Of a DNA stretch of 64,000 nt, positions 22,100 through 38,300 are shown piece after piece. A program made the translations under genes and the position numbers. Each line of letters opens with the position of its first letter. Position 1 is the first letter of the stretch. Origin of the DNA: Chamaea fasciata (taxonomy: Eukaryota > Chordata > Aves > Passeriformes > Sylviidae); contig JARCOQ010000026.1 of the NCBI GenBank assembly GCA_029207755.1, positions 1,671,001 to 1,735,000 on the forward strand, in the 5' to 3' direction. The notes beneath the pieces are model-generated. The model worked only from the letters and a program-made list of their open reading frames with translations, made no database searches and had not been told where the DNA came from.

Positions 22100-22310
22100 G
22101 GTGCCAGCGCGGCCACACCGAGCCACTCACGTGGCGCCACAAAGCCCCGCCCACCACTGGGTAAACCACGCCCTCTTCCAACATAACCCCGCCCACTTCA
22201 TGGAAAACACGCACGTGTTTGCATATTCCGTCCCCTCATTTGCATGCCCCGCCCACGAGGCGCTGTCCCCGCCCACGAGGCGCGGGCCGGGCGCGCAGTC
22301 GGTGGCGGCC
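22100..22310 (+). promoter_or_regulatory. AK2: AK2 promoter with four CCCCGCCCAC boxes
   Basis: Four identical 10-base CCCCGCCCAC elements (Sp1/KLF type) start at 22145, 22187, 22247 and 22267. The last two are part of an exact 20-base duplication including GAGGCG. An E-box CACGTG lies at 22213 and two TTTGCAT octamer-like half sites at about 22218 and 22239. There is no TATA box at a fitting distance. The transcription start is probably within the last 80 bases before the ATG. Confidence 0.6.
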
Positions 22311-26477
<4,167 letters not shown>

Positions 26478-27330
26478 GGCTCTGTCCCAGGATGGGGCTC
26501 TCCTCTTTTTTTTTTTTTTTTCCTTCTCTCTTTCTCTGTCTCTGTCTCTCTGGGGCCAAGGAGGGTGAAGAGCTGAGCAGAGTAGAAGGAGAAGGGAGGA
26601 GGTGATGCAGCCCAAGGCAGGGCTGTGCTAATTCGCTAATTAAACGAGCTCTTAACGGTCTCGATGTGGCTGTATGTGAACGTCAGTCTGTGCGTGGATC
26701 TTGGGATTTTGGCCTCTAGAGGCCGCAGCGAGCCCAGGCTTCAGCTGCCCAAAATGGGCTCTGCACTCCTTTGGGTCATAAAGCCTTTGTTTCATCCTAG
26801 AAATGCACCTCCCTGGAAGGAACTGTACTTCCAGCTCCTCCTGGCTACCCCACAGGGGCCTTGGAGAAGATTTGGGATGTGGGGGAAGGATTTCACAGGA
26901 GATGTGGAAGCTGCAGGATTGAAACCCAGGGTTGCTCTGTGTGTGTTGCTGTGGGAGCAGCCTGAGGGACAGCTTGGCTTCTGCTCGGGGCTGGGTGACA
27001 ACGTGTTCTCTTTGTATGTGTTTTATTCCCTGTGGGGTGGCAGGTTCCTGTTCTGATGGCACTTAGGGGGGCAGAAAGAGAGTGGGGGGCTTCAAGCTTT
27101 ATTTATTTGTGGGATTTATAGCAAATTAGTGAGATGCTTCTTGCTCTTTTTAATGTGAAATCTGGTTAGAATCTGACAGTTACTGTGTGGCAGGCTGGGA
27201 TGTCCTGAGGATAAGAAAAGGACTTGGGTTTTATCTCTTCACTCTTGCCTTGGTTTTGACCAAGGAGAGGAAGATGCATTGAGCTTCTCCTGATCCCAAA
27301 GTCTAAATATAATAAAGCCTTATTGCAAAA
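26478..27330 (+). other. AK2: AK2 3' untranslated region with two polyadenylation signals
   Basis: Downstream of the TAA at 26475-26477 there is a T-run at about 26505, an ATTAAA at 26639-26644 and a canonical AATAAA at 27311-27316. The two signals suggest short and long 3' ends. No further coding sequence is seen. Confidence 0.6.
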
Positions 27331-28436
27331 CAAATGATTTCTCAAGGCTCGAGAGACAGCATTATTAACCACTGGCTCCACGTGCCCTTGAGCTAACGAC
27401 CTTTGCTGTGAGCTCATGGAAATGTTCCTGTTCCTTGAGCAAATCCAGCAGCTTCATCAGGCTGTGTTTGAGGACACTGTGTGTGCTCAGTGCCTCGGCC
27501 TTCCCAGGGCATTGTGCTGCTGTGTGGTGACACCGCAGGGCTGGCACTGACCTTTGGCCGTGAGAGATTCCAGCCCTTCCTAAAGGACCTTGCTGTAAAT
27601 ATGGATTGCCCAGATGAAACTTTGTCCTTTGGCATTCCATGTGTGTTTGCTGTTTGAGTGTTATTGAGTATCCTCCTCTCTCTCTCTCTCGGGATGGCCC
27701 ACTCCATCCTGTGCACTGAGCTGCTGTGAGCTCTGTGGCCAGAGCAGATGTTTAATCCTCAGGAATCCCTTGCTCTTTTCCTTGATAATTTCTCTCTTGC
27801 CTGACAATCCCCTCTCTGTCCTCATACATCCTTTCCAGGGATAGAACCTCTTGCCTTCCCAGCAAACTGGAAATAACACCGGCAACCGAAAGCAGTGGAC
27901 TTGTTGCTCTAGAAGGCATGTGACTAAGAAGAAAGGCTCTGACAGTGAACAGGGCTGGTTTTGCCAGCAGCCTGTGGTCCCCTGGGATTCCCAGATGGCC
28001 CTGGCTCTGTCTCTGGGTTTCCTGTGGAAGGGTAACCTGGAACTGGCATGCTGGGAGGTTGGGATAGCATTTAGGATGGGAGTGGTGTTCCCCAGAAAGT
28101 GCGTGGCTTACAGCTGCCCTGACATCTTGGTGACTGAAAGAAGTTGTGTGGAAGCAGCTTTTATTTTGAGAGAGTCAAAGGGAGAGCTGCAGCCCCCTAC
28201 ACTCTGGGAAGGGTTCCCAGCCAGTTGGCATTCCTGGGTTTGGTCGAGGTTTCACTCTACAACAAGAGCAAGATGTTCCCCCACTCTCCATTCCTTTCCT
28301 CCTTTTTGCTCGCTTCACATCCAGCTCACCAGCCTTTTTTTTTTTTTTTTTTTTTTTTTGCCATAAACCATGCTTAATTTTGTTTGTTTGTTTTTCCCTA
28401 AACATTTTTTTTTCTCTCTGTTCCCATTTATTCCAG

Positions 28437-29260
28437 CTGAGTGACTCCATCAAGCAGATGAGACGCCACCAAACGCTGCACACTCTGCTACATCACCCAT
28501 TGCAGCCCTTCCCTGGGTGCAGGGAGGGCAGCTGGGAGGGGGGATATGATTGATGGGAGGGGGGGAAGGAGGTGGTAAACAAGGGCTTGGGGGGCTGATT
28601 TGGTTGGGTTTTGGTTGGATTTCTTGTTTGGCAGAATCATTGTGAAGAGGAGGTGACCTTCTCCTTAGAAATCATGTTTTGTGGAGGCAAAACAATTGTG
28701 GAGAGGGAAACATCTCTCAGTGATCAGCTGCAGGTTTTGACGTGTTGGAGGGCAGGGCTGGATGTTATTTGAGACTTCTCCAGGACTTTCAGGGCTTGTT
28801 TCATGGGCGCTTGGTACTCTGAGGCCACTGAAAGGTTTGCTGTGATTTTTTTTTCTAAAGCTGCTTCCTTTCAGCGAGGACCAAAATGAACAAATGATTC
28901 ATCGTGTCTGAAATGGAAAGGAAAAAGAGATGCTGTGGTCTTTTCCTGGAAGTTTTGTTTTTCTTGTTCTGCTGCATTCCTAAACCCTGGCATAGAGACT
29001 TCTCAAGGATTCTCTGCTGCTGAACAGAGGGGCTGTGGCTCTAGTCCAAACCTGCCTTACTTGGGAATGGGGTGGCTTTTCTGTGATCATGACCAAGCTG
29101 GAATTCACACAATGCTGAAGAAATGCAAAAAAGACTTTTCTTAATTGCCTGCGAAAATAACACTTAATTGGGAGAGGGTTTTTTTTGCATTTCTTTTTAG
29201 ATCAAATGGTGCCTTGTCTAACCTCTGAATCAATAATAAAATAACCCCTTTACATTTGTA
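28437..29260 (+). other. AK2: Candidate alternative terminal exon of AK2 (isoform B-like)
   Basis: A strong acceptor (long T/C tract then TTTATTCCAG, ending at 28436) is followed by CT-GAG-TGA. If the internal donor at 26451/26452 (AACAT-GTAAAG, within the last AK2 coding exon) is used, the T joins CT to encode Ser, then Glu and stop. The product would end KATSE instead of TCKDLVMFI, closely resembling the mammalian AK2 isoform B end KATS. An AATAAA is at 29235-29240. This is inferred from splice motifs and analogy only. Confidence 0.45.
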
Positions 29261-29329
29261 TCTGGTGCTGTGTCCTCTTTGACCTGCAGACAGTGTGGAG
29301 GATGAGGAAGCAGATGACAGCATCAACTA

Positions 29330-32300
29330 ACAATTGAGCTGGGTGGATCCTGGGGCCTGATCCTATCTCAAGGATGTTCTGTGCAGCTGGAAATGTGGCT
29401 TGTAATTCCTTTTATCTCTTCTCCTTGCTGTGTCCAATGCTTTAGATCACCATAGCAATGGTGGGATTTTGCTGGTTCTTTCTCCTGTTTCTTCCTGTGT
29501 AAGGCTGAAAGCACCAAGCCTCTGTGTATCCTCTCTGTCCAGAGCTCCTTGCAGTATTTTAACTGATGTAATCCCTTTTTTCCCTCCTCCCTTTGAGTCT
29601 CCAGTGTGTGGAGGAGCTGATGTTATTTCCTTCTCCTGCAGCAACTGGAAACCACATTATTGTGTCGTCTGTTTCTGCCTTTCATACTTCGCTGCATCCC
29701 TCCCTCTTTCTAAATTCACAGGGAAAAATCTGTCCTAATGCAGGGAACAAGAACATTTCCTGGCCTCCCTTTCTCCTGCCTCCACAGGGACTCTGGCCCT
29801 CTGTGGTATTCCAGAGGAGGCTGTTCCTGATGGACGGATGGAGGTTTGTTGTTTATCCATGGTTCTTCCAGCCCAGCTTGTGTTCAGGCAGCAGAAAGGG
29901 TTGGGCTGCATGTACCCATTTCCTGCAGAAATTACTGGTTTTCCAGCATAATTGGGCTCTCCTGCTCCTCCGCCATTCTGTCTGTGCTCAGGTGTTTTCA
30001 TTACCTCTCTACCTCCCATTACCATTCCTGTGCCTCTCTGGCCTTTGTGGTGTTCTTCCCTTGTTCCTTTTGATGGTGGGTGTTAAACTGTGCTCTTCCT
30101 CGTCTGCGATTGTGTCCTCTGCTCCTTGCCTGCTGTTGTTTTAAAAACCTGTTCTGCCTGCTCCTCCTGGCTTTCTGGTCTGTGGGATGGAGGAGTCTTG
30201 GCTCCTCTGAGCTGGGCTGCCTCTGTTTGATCCTTACCTGAGTGTGGAGCGTGAAATGGATTGTTGGGGAGCAGTGGGGAGGCTGCAGTGGGGAGTCTGT
30301 GAGCTCAAGCCTGGATCCTCTGGAGCTGGATCTGTGCTGTGACCTGTCTCTCTCAGGCTGACCTTGAATGTTTTCCACAGCACACGATGCTCTGCAGGTG
30401 CTGTAAATTCCTTCTGCTCAACCATTTCGTTCCAGCAAGCTGCTTATCAGGCACTCTTTTGAAAACTGTGTTCATATTTCATACACACAATTATTCAGCA
30501 ACTATAAAAGGGGAAAATTCCTATTTATAGCACAAGGACCAGCATCAAATAGGACACTGAATTCTCACTGATAGAGGAAGTGACCTGTTCTCTAATGCAG
30601 CAGTATTTCTGGTGGAAAGAAACAGCATCTTGAATGGGGGGAGGGATGAAAGCCCTGGGCCATCTCTTTCCATTAAAAATGTGCTGCAGTCCTAAAAATG
30701 TATCTGCCCTTCTCCCTTCCCAATGAAACCATTGATGACAGGGATTGCAGGAAAACCTTTCACTGTAGATTTGTGGTTAGTGGTAATGAGCCCACCGACT
30801 CCTCATGGTCTGGTTTGGAGCTGGGTTTATGTTTCTGATTGATAACCTGATCTCTGACCTTGATGTGGGGGCGAGGAGGAGCCGCTGCAGAGATGCCTGT
30901 GGGGAGTTTGTGCCATCACGGTGCTCGTGTGCACAGCCCCGAAGGAGCGAGCACGTGGGGCTGAGGAACAAAGAACTGCCTGGGAGCGAGGAATGGAGGG
31001 AGTGGGAAGGTGGGAAGAGCTCAGGGGAGACGGGTGGAACTGCTGCAGGTAAGGTGAGAGCCTGTTTGCTCTGAGCCCGCTTCCCCTGGCTGCCTCCGCT
31101 CTCCCTTCCAGGTACGTTGAGCCACAAGGCCACCACTGCTGCTTGTCCCCTGCTGTCGCCCTGTCCTTCCCGGGGTCTCTTTGGGAAGAGCTGCAGTGGG
31201 TGATACCAAGCGAGGCCCTGGGAGGTGGAGGAGCAGAGGATGGGATTCCCCTGCTGTCGCTGTGGCAACGCTGGGCAGGGAAGCAGCAGCAGCAGCAGCG
31301 GGATGCGATGGGCGGCTGCGTGGCGTGGAGGGTGCGCTGGGGAGGCTGCGGGGGCCGGGCTGCGCTGACATCACGCGGGGAGGTGGCGCAGAGGGAAGGG
31401 GAGTGGGAAAGGGAGAGCGGGGACACTGCGGAGGGGAGAGCGCGGCACCGGCAGTGGGCTCCGGGGACAGGTAAGGGATGCCGCGGGGCAGGGGGGGATC
31501 CACGAGCTGCTGTGCGATCAGCGCCTGCCCCGGCATCTCTCGGGGTGATGCGGTGCTGGGGGATGGCCACTGGCAGGCAGCGGGAATATTATACAATGCC
31601 CGAACAGCCTGGCACAGCAGGGTTTGGCTGTGGGACAGTGAGAGCAGGTCAGAGCCCAGCTGGCTGGTGCAGAAACTGGTGCAGATGCTTCCCCTCAGGA
31701 GAGCAGTGTGTGTGTCACTGGTGCTGTACTGGGAAGAGCCAGGAGTACCTGCACTTCCAGAGCAGGATAAAGGGACTGGAGAGCAGCCCTGGTCCCTGGC
31801 TGGAGAAAGGGAGCAGAGTTCTCCCTAGGGATCAGAGCATGGATCATTGATTAAATGAATCAGAAGTTTGAGACTTCATCCCCTGAGCTGCATCTATCTT
31901 AGAGGAGGCTGTGGGCAGAGCTGGTGCACTGGGACCGAGCCCAGCAGCGCGTTTGTGGTGGGAATCCTAAACTGCACTTCCCCTGCCTGTGCAGCACCAA
32001 TAGTTGTGGGGAAGGCAGCCAGGTGCGGGGGTACTGCCAGGAGCTATGTGGATCCTGGGGATCCGCAGACCTGGAAGGCAAAATAACAAAGTCCTTGAAG
32101 CCTCTCTGCATGTCGTGTTGCCTTTTAGCACAAGGGTTGCATAACGGGATCTGTTTTGTTAGCGGAGGGAGCAAGGGTGACGGTCACCTCTGCCCTGCAG
32201 CAGCCCAGTAGTACCTGTGTGCTCTGCTGGCCCGTGGTCCTGAGGGGAAACTTCATATTTTTTCTTAATCCAAGAGTTGGGCTCGTTCCTTGCTGCTTGT

Positions 32301-35300
32301 GGCTTCCCACCTCTGATCCCACAGCAGCGGGGTGTAGGGACTCTACACCTACACTGAGGCTACGCAGCCTTAGCAAACTAAAAAATGAGTTTGTGAGCAC
32401 CCCACTCATCTGCGCTGACCTGATTCTGGCCTGGCAGGATTCTCAGTGTGTGCCTGACTGAGGAAAACACATCTGGGGTCAAAAGCCCAGTGTTGGTAAC
32501 CCCTGTGGGTGTCAGAAACCAGTACGGGGGGGGAGATGGAAGAGGCAAAAAGTAGAAATCCTTGAAGTCCAAGCACAGGGAGAGGCAATGCTCCTGTCAC
32601 AACCATTTTGTTGAACCAACACATTTCCCATGGCATTTAAAGGGCTGGGGGGCCGTGACCCAGTGGGGCCACGGAGAAATGCAGTCAGGAGTGCTTGAGA
32701 GCGTAATTGCAACAAGAAGCATAAATATGCTTTAATTAGGGAAGCGATTGCTGTGTGATGCACAATCCTTCCCCATCAAGGCACAGATGCTGGGTCTACT
32801 GGGACCACTTGGGAGTGGCCCAGGTGACCATACCGCTGCTTTTGGGATGGAAACTGCCAACAGCAACAGCTTGTGCTGCTCTGTGGGGCTTCTCTGGGAG
32901 CAAGGGGTGGGAACACGACGCTTGGAGGGTGACAGGCAGTGCTGTCACCCAGGTGACCGCAGGGCCAGCTGCATTCCAAGCCTGTGGCATGGGCAGGCAG
33001 GGAGGGGAGGGCCTGTCAGCTGCTCCGTGCCAGCCCTCAGCTCTGCCCAGGGCAGCTGTGCTGGGAGGGAGCCAGCTTGGGATGGGCCCCAGTGCTCCAA
33101 GTGGGACCTCGCTGGGCACAGCCTGAGCTGAGCTCCCAGGGCCAGTTTGGGAAGGGTGCAGGGAGGAGTTAACACTGCTGTTCTGCAGTTTCATCCCCGA
33201 GGTTGTGGTCATGCATGACCAGTAGTGGGACTGCTTCAAAGTCACGTTCCAACTTGATTTTTTTTCAAGGTTATTCAAAATTCGGTGTGGGAACGGCACC
33301 AGGACCTCTCACAAACAGAAAGGCCGAGCCACCCCCTCCTAGTCCTTGACCTTCTCCATGGCTCAGCTGGCTCTCCTTGCTTTCCCCCATACTTGCCTAC
33401 ACTGCAAAAGGGATGATCATGTGAATATTACAAAGCCTGGCATCTGCACATCAGCTGCAGCAGCTGAGGCTCTGACATGCTCCCAGTGCCTTCGTGTGAC
33501 CCTGTCCCCACAGCCATGCTCTGTTTACCTGTGTGTTCAGCCCCCATCACGGGCTGTCATTGCCAGGCGCACAATAATACAGGAATGCAATAACTGGGAA
33601 CTCGTGCTCCCTCCTGGGAAAAGTGCCGTGGATCTGCGAGCCTCTGCAGAGACCCAGAGCATCGGGAGGAGCTGCCTTTGTGCCAGTGTCCAGAGAAGGC
33701 CCTGGGAGCTGAGCCAGGTCCTGTGAGACATTTTAATCCTTCCTATTTTACAGTCTATCTCGGCCATGACTCCACTGCAGTGAACGTTTTCCCCTTCTTT
33801 TGTTAGGGGCACTCACATGCACCTACCTTGTGTTTGTTTTCTCTCCTTATCTGGTGCCTCTGGGAGCAGGCAGGGCAGCAGTGCAACAAGGAGAGTCAAG
33901 GAGAGGGAGAATACACATTCCCACTATTGCCTGGCCACCCTGGAGTCCCCTCGGTCCTCTCCCTAAAGCCAGGCTGAAATTTCTATTCTGCTGAGGTAGC
34001 TGTTTGTTAAATAGTTGAGGTTAGTTGAGTAATCAATAGTTCTCTGGTTCCCAACAGAAATATTATCCCTTTGGCCAAATCAGCTTTTCTATCTTGGCTA
34101 TAAACCTGCTCCTGACTCAGCTCTCGAAGGACCAAGGCACATTCCTGATTTACCTGCGCAGAACCCCACTCCTCTTCTTTCCTCCTGCCAGCACCACTTT
34201 TTCTCTCTGAGGTTAAGCCATAAGGGCTGGAAGCACACAGAGAAACTGCTGGAGTCATTGGGTTCTTCAGCCTCAGCCCTTCTCTTGGCCCTGCCCCAAC
34301 AGTTCTTTCCCTGTGCCTGCTTTTCTAAGGAGAGAGGTGAGAGTCAATGGGATCCTCATGGCCAAGGGCATTGCTGACATAACTCCCAGTCCATGGACTC
34401 CAAGACAACTTGGCTCAGCTGCTGCCAGCTGAAGAAAAATCGTTCCCATCCCACAGCAGGAGCTGTATCCCAGAGAACAAGGGCTGCAAGACAAGGCGCC
34501 CATAGCGAGGTTCCATGGCTGCACATAAATTTTCCTCGCGAACAGGCAAAAGGCACCGACTCCCAGGAGCTGGATTCCTGGTTCCACCCCAGCAGCCAAA
34601 GGCTGGGCTGTGGCTCTGGGCTCCAATTTCCTGTGTCTGAAGGAGGCCACGAGGTCTGTTCTGCTGCTGGGGCAGTGGAAACAGCCTTGCTGTGCATTGT
34701 GAGCATCTCTGCACAACTCTGTTCTTTCCAAACCAGAAAAGGTCACAGAGACCCAAGAGAAACCCACTTCCCTCCTTCACTGAACTCCTTCTGCCTCGCA
34801 CATGCTTTTGTTGTCATCCCTTGCTTGCCAAAGGCAGGAACAAACACTGGGGTTTGGCAGGGCTCAGAGCCTTGGCGTGTCGGATGGGAAAGAGGCATTC
34901 TTGGTCCTCAGCCCGGGGACAGGGCTCTGCTCCACATCCACTGCCAGATTTTCCAGCTGCGATTTCGCTGCTCATCCCATGCTGAGGGCACCGTGCTGGG
35001 GATAGGGAGCACCCCTGGGTGCTGGGCTGTGAATCCTGCAGGAGATCCATGGAAAGGGGGAGGGAATAGCTGGAGCAGAACCCAGAGCTACGTGAACCCC
35101 TGCATGCTGCTGCGGCTGAGCTTCACGTCCAGGGGGAAGCGCAGGAGTCGGCGCTGCCCTGAGAGGCTTTTCCCAAAGAATCCCTGGTTCCAGGGGAGCA
35201 GAGAAAGGCAGAGGGAGGCCATGTAAAGCCAGGCTGTCTCTGCTTCAGTTAAACAGGGCTGTTTTTGTTGACAGCTCCTCCTGAGAGACTGCAGGGAGGG

Positions 35301-38300
35301 ATCCTGTAACCCAGGGGCAGCTGAGAGGCTCTTGGCAGCTACTGCTGTTTCAGTGTCAGGCACTGGACTTTTCCTGGTGCTCAGGGGAAAAGGGATGGCA
35401 GCCTAGATCAGAGATGGCAGGGCTGGGCTGCTGCCTCCCTGTTAGAAGGATGCTCTGGAGCAACAGCAGGGCCTGATTTCAGAGAAGCATTTGAGGTCTC
35501 AGCGCACGCTGATCGCCCCAGAAACCTCCTACTCAGTTTTCTGCTGTTGCACAGCCCAGCCTGAGGCAGCACAGGGGGCACTTTGCTCAAACACTGGTTA
35601 AGACAACCCACAGATGACAAACCCCAGAGAGGAATGAGTGTTTCTCATGGTGGTGAAGGGCTGAGGGAGAGGAGGGAGGGAGAAGAAGAATTTCATGGTT
35701 GTGGTAAAGGTGGGTTGTGCTTGAAGTTAGAGAGAATGGGCTTGTGGTCATAGCACCAGGCTGGGGGAAGGAAGTCGTGGGTCTGCAGCAAAACCCAGCA
35801 GAAGAAACCCCATTTGCCTTTCCATGCCAGCCCAGGAATGAAGGACAAACTACAGCTCCCCTCTCCCTTCGCCCACCTTGTTCTGCTGCAGAGAACAGAG
35901 CACAGGGGGAACAGCCCTGGACTGAGCTGGGGCAGGGGCCTGGCAGCCGAGGGTCAGACTGGGGAAAGATCTCAGCTGAGACAAGGGAACCCTGAGCAAG
36001 CACATGTTCAGAGTGAGAGGCTCATACATTCCCCACCTGGTTAATGCTGGCTCAGCCCTCTGGAAAATGACACACGTTTTCCTTGTGCGGGGCCAGAGGG
36101 CTGTGCTGGGAGCTCTCTCTGCTCTCCCAGCCCGGCTGCAGGCGAGAGGTGCTGCTGGCAGGGTCCAGAATCACTGTTCTTTCCCCTTTTCACAGCTGTT
36201 GCTGGTTATGAAAACGGGAATGTTCCCCAGGCAGTTCTCAGCAGGAACTGCCCTTTCCAGGGCTGACCACATGGACTCTTTCTTCCTCTTCCCACCTCCT
36301 GACAGCAGTCACAGTTCTGGGTACGTTCTAGTCTTGGCAAAGCATTGCCCTTCCCTGCTCCTCTTCCTCACATGACACACAGGAGAGAGAGGCTGTGGCC
36401 TGTGGAAGGGGAATGTTTGTTCCTGGACTGAGATCAATACAATTCTTGAGCCAGTTCTCCTCCCAAAGCTCAAAGAGAGAAAGAAGAAAAGTTGGGACCG
36501 GTAGGAATTTACACCCCAAACTGTCAGTCTGTTCCTAGCACAGAGATCCTGACACCACCTCTCCTTTCCCCAGTGCAGGATGGGGGACACATCTTGCAGG
36601 AACACCAGGGCATGTTGTGGGAAGTCATTATTTCTTGTCACATCTGATTCAGAGTGTCCACGGCACAAGGGACTGCTGGGCAAAGCTTAGGGAAGGCAGG
36701 GAGGAGACAGCAAGGCTTGCTGCTGCTGGAAACTGAGGGTACGGAGCTCAGCTGAGGGGTAAAACACCTCTGCAGGCAAGAGCTACCACACATTTCAGGG
36801 TAGGAAACCTCAGATTTCAGAGCTTAAACCAGTTTCCAAGAAAAAAGAGCAGGACCAGCAGGAAAGGGGAATGACTCCAGGCCAGCTTTCTGGCAGTGCT
36901 GGATACTCAGAGGACACTGATGGTACAGAAGGGGGTGGATTTGAGCCACATCCTAGCCAGGAGCTTGGGAGTTCTTTGGAAAACCCAAATAATGCAACTG
37001 AGCTAACTCAGAAAGAAGTGGTCTGGCTAAGGCTAAGGTCACTCTGAATAATTCCTTCCACTCTCTCTTCCGCTTTCGTGCAGTGAGGCAGGAAACTGAA
37101 AATTCTCTGGCTGATTTTGGGAGTCCAGAGGTCAGTGAGCAGGGATCATCCTGGTTCTGAAGAACAGATGAGTGTGTGAGCACCCAGCCCTGCACTCAGC
37201 TCCCTCCTGACTCCTTAGCACACAGCCACAGAATTTCCCGGCTTTTTGTTTCAGAACGCAGGGAAAATTCCTGCAACCAGCGCTGAGTTAAATTAAAAGT
37301 TGATAAATTCAGGAGGCTTCTTGCGACAAGGCACTAACCTTTGGAATTGCCTCAAGAGTTGGTAAAGTCAAACAATAACTGGCTTGGAAAATCCTGATGG
37401 TTTTACGACCTTTCACAATGTCTGTACTTCTGTACCCAAACAAGGGTCACCACGCTGCTCCAAGACACGACCAGAGAGATAAAGGAAGAGTTCTCTTCCT
37501 GTCTTTCCCTGTCCTGGTGTGATTGACATTGCTCAGCTCTGTAAAGCACGGGAATTACCCCAGGCCAGAGCTGCGTGGCTGGAGTGCTGAGCCTGTTCCC
37601 ATAAACCCCACTTTGGGATGAGAATTCAGGTCTCTCCACAACCTCCTGACAAGTGAGGGGATGTGGATGTGGCCATTGCTGAAGGGGCTTCAGAAGACCC
37701 TGCTGAGGGCGGTTGTGCTCTTGTCCTTGGAAGTTCTGCTGAGACCTTTCCCTTCCCAGGTGCTTTGTGGGATTGAAGCCCAAACCTCCTCGGAGGCCAA
37801 GCAGCCATAGAGACAGGCTTCATCCACCACCTGCCCGTGGCAGCAGGTCCCAGTGGTGCTCAGTTCACTGGAGCTTTCTCCCACTAGCAGGTCCCTGTGA
37901 GCAGTGGATTATGCCCTGGCAACAGGGACACTGCAACATGCAAGCCCCGAAACTGCAGAGCCTGCTCCACTACACAGCAAAATAGGTCGTGCATCAGCAA
38001 ATGAAAAAGGACAGATGGTGTCTGCTAATACAGCTTAGTTTATGGCCTGCAGGATTAACTCACTAGTTGTCATGTCTGCAGAAAATAGGAAATGGGTGGG
38101 TCAGCTGGAGGAAACGTGTGGTGTGCCCAGCCCTACCTGTGCTGTGGGATGCAACAGCTGAAGAGGATGTCAGAGATCCTGTGGGGTTTTGAGATGTTGC
38201 TGAAGGTCTGCCAGTGTCTTCTGGGGGCTCTGGGCACTGGAGGTAGCGCCTTGGACCAAACCTTCCTGTCCAGCTGGACTCCCACAGTCCCACTGCAAAG

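Noticed and set aside
21301..22140. Open frames of 66-141 codons in the CR1 region, considered as reverse-transcriptase remnants
   Set aside because: They translate the non-coding or 3'-most CR1 sequence in arbitrary frames. No reverse-transcriptase motif is present, and the element is a 5'-truncated dead copy.
31143..31850. Plus-strand frame of 235 codons in the intergenic CpG element
   Set aside because: It crosses a strong splice donor at 31470 and has no recognisable domain. The composition follows the CpG island, so it is not called as a gene.
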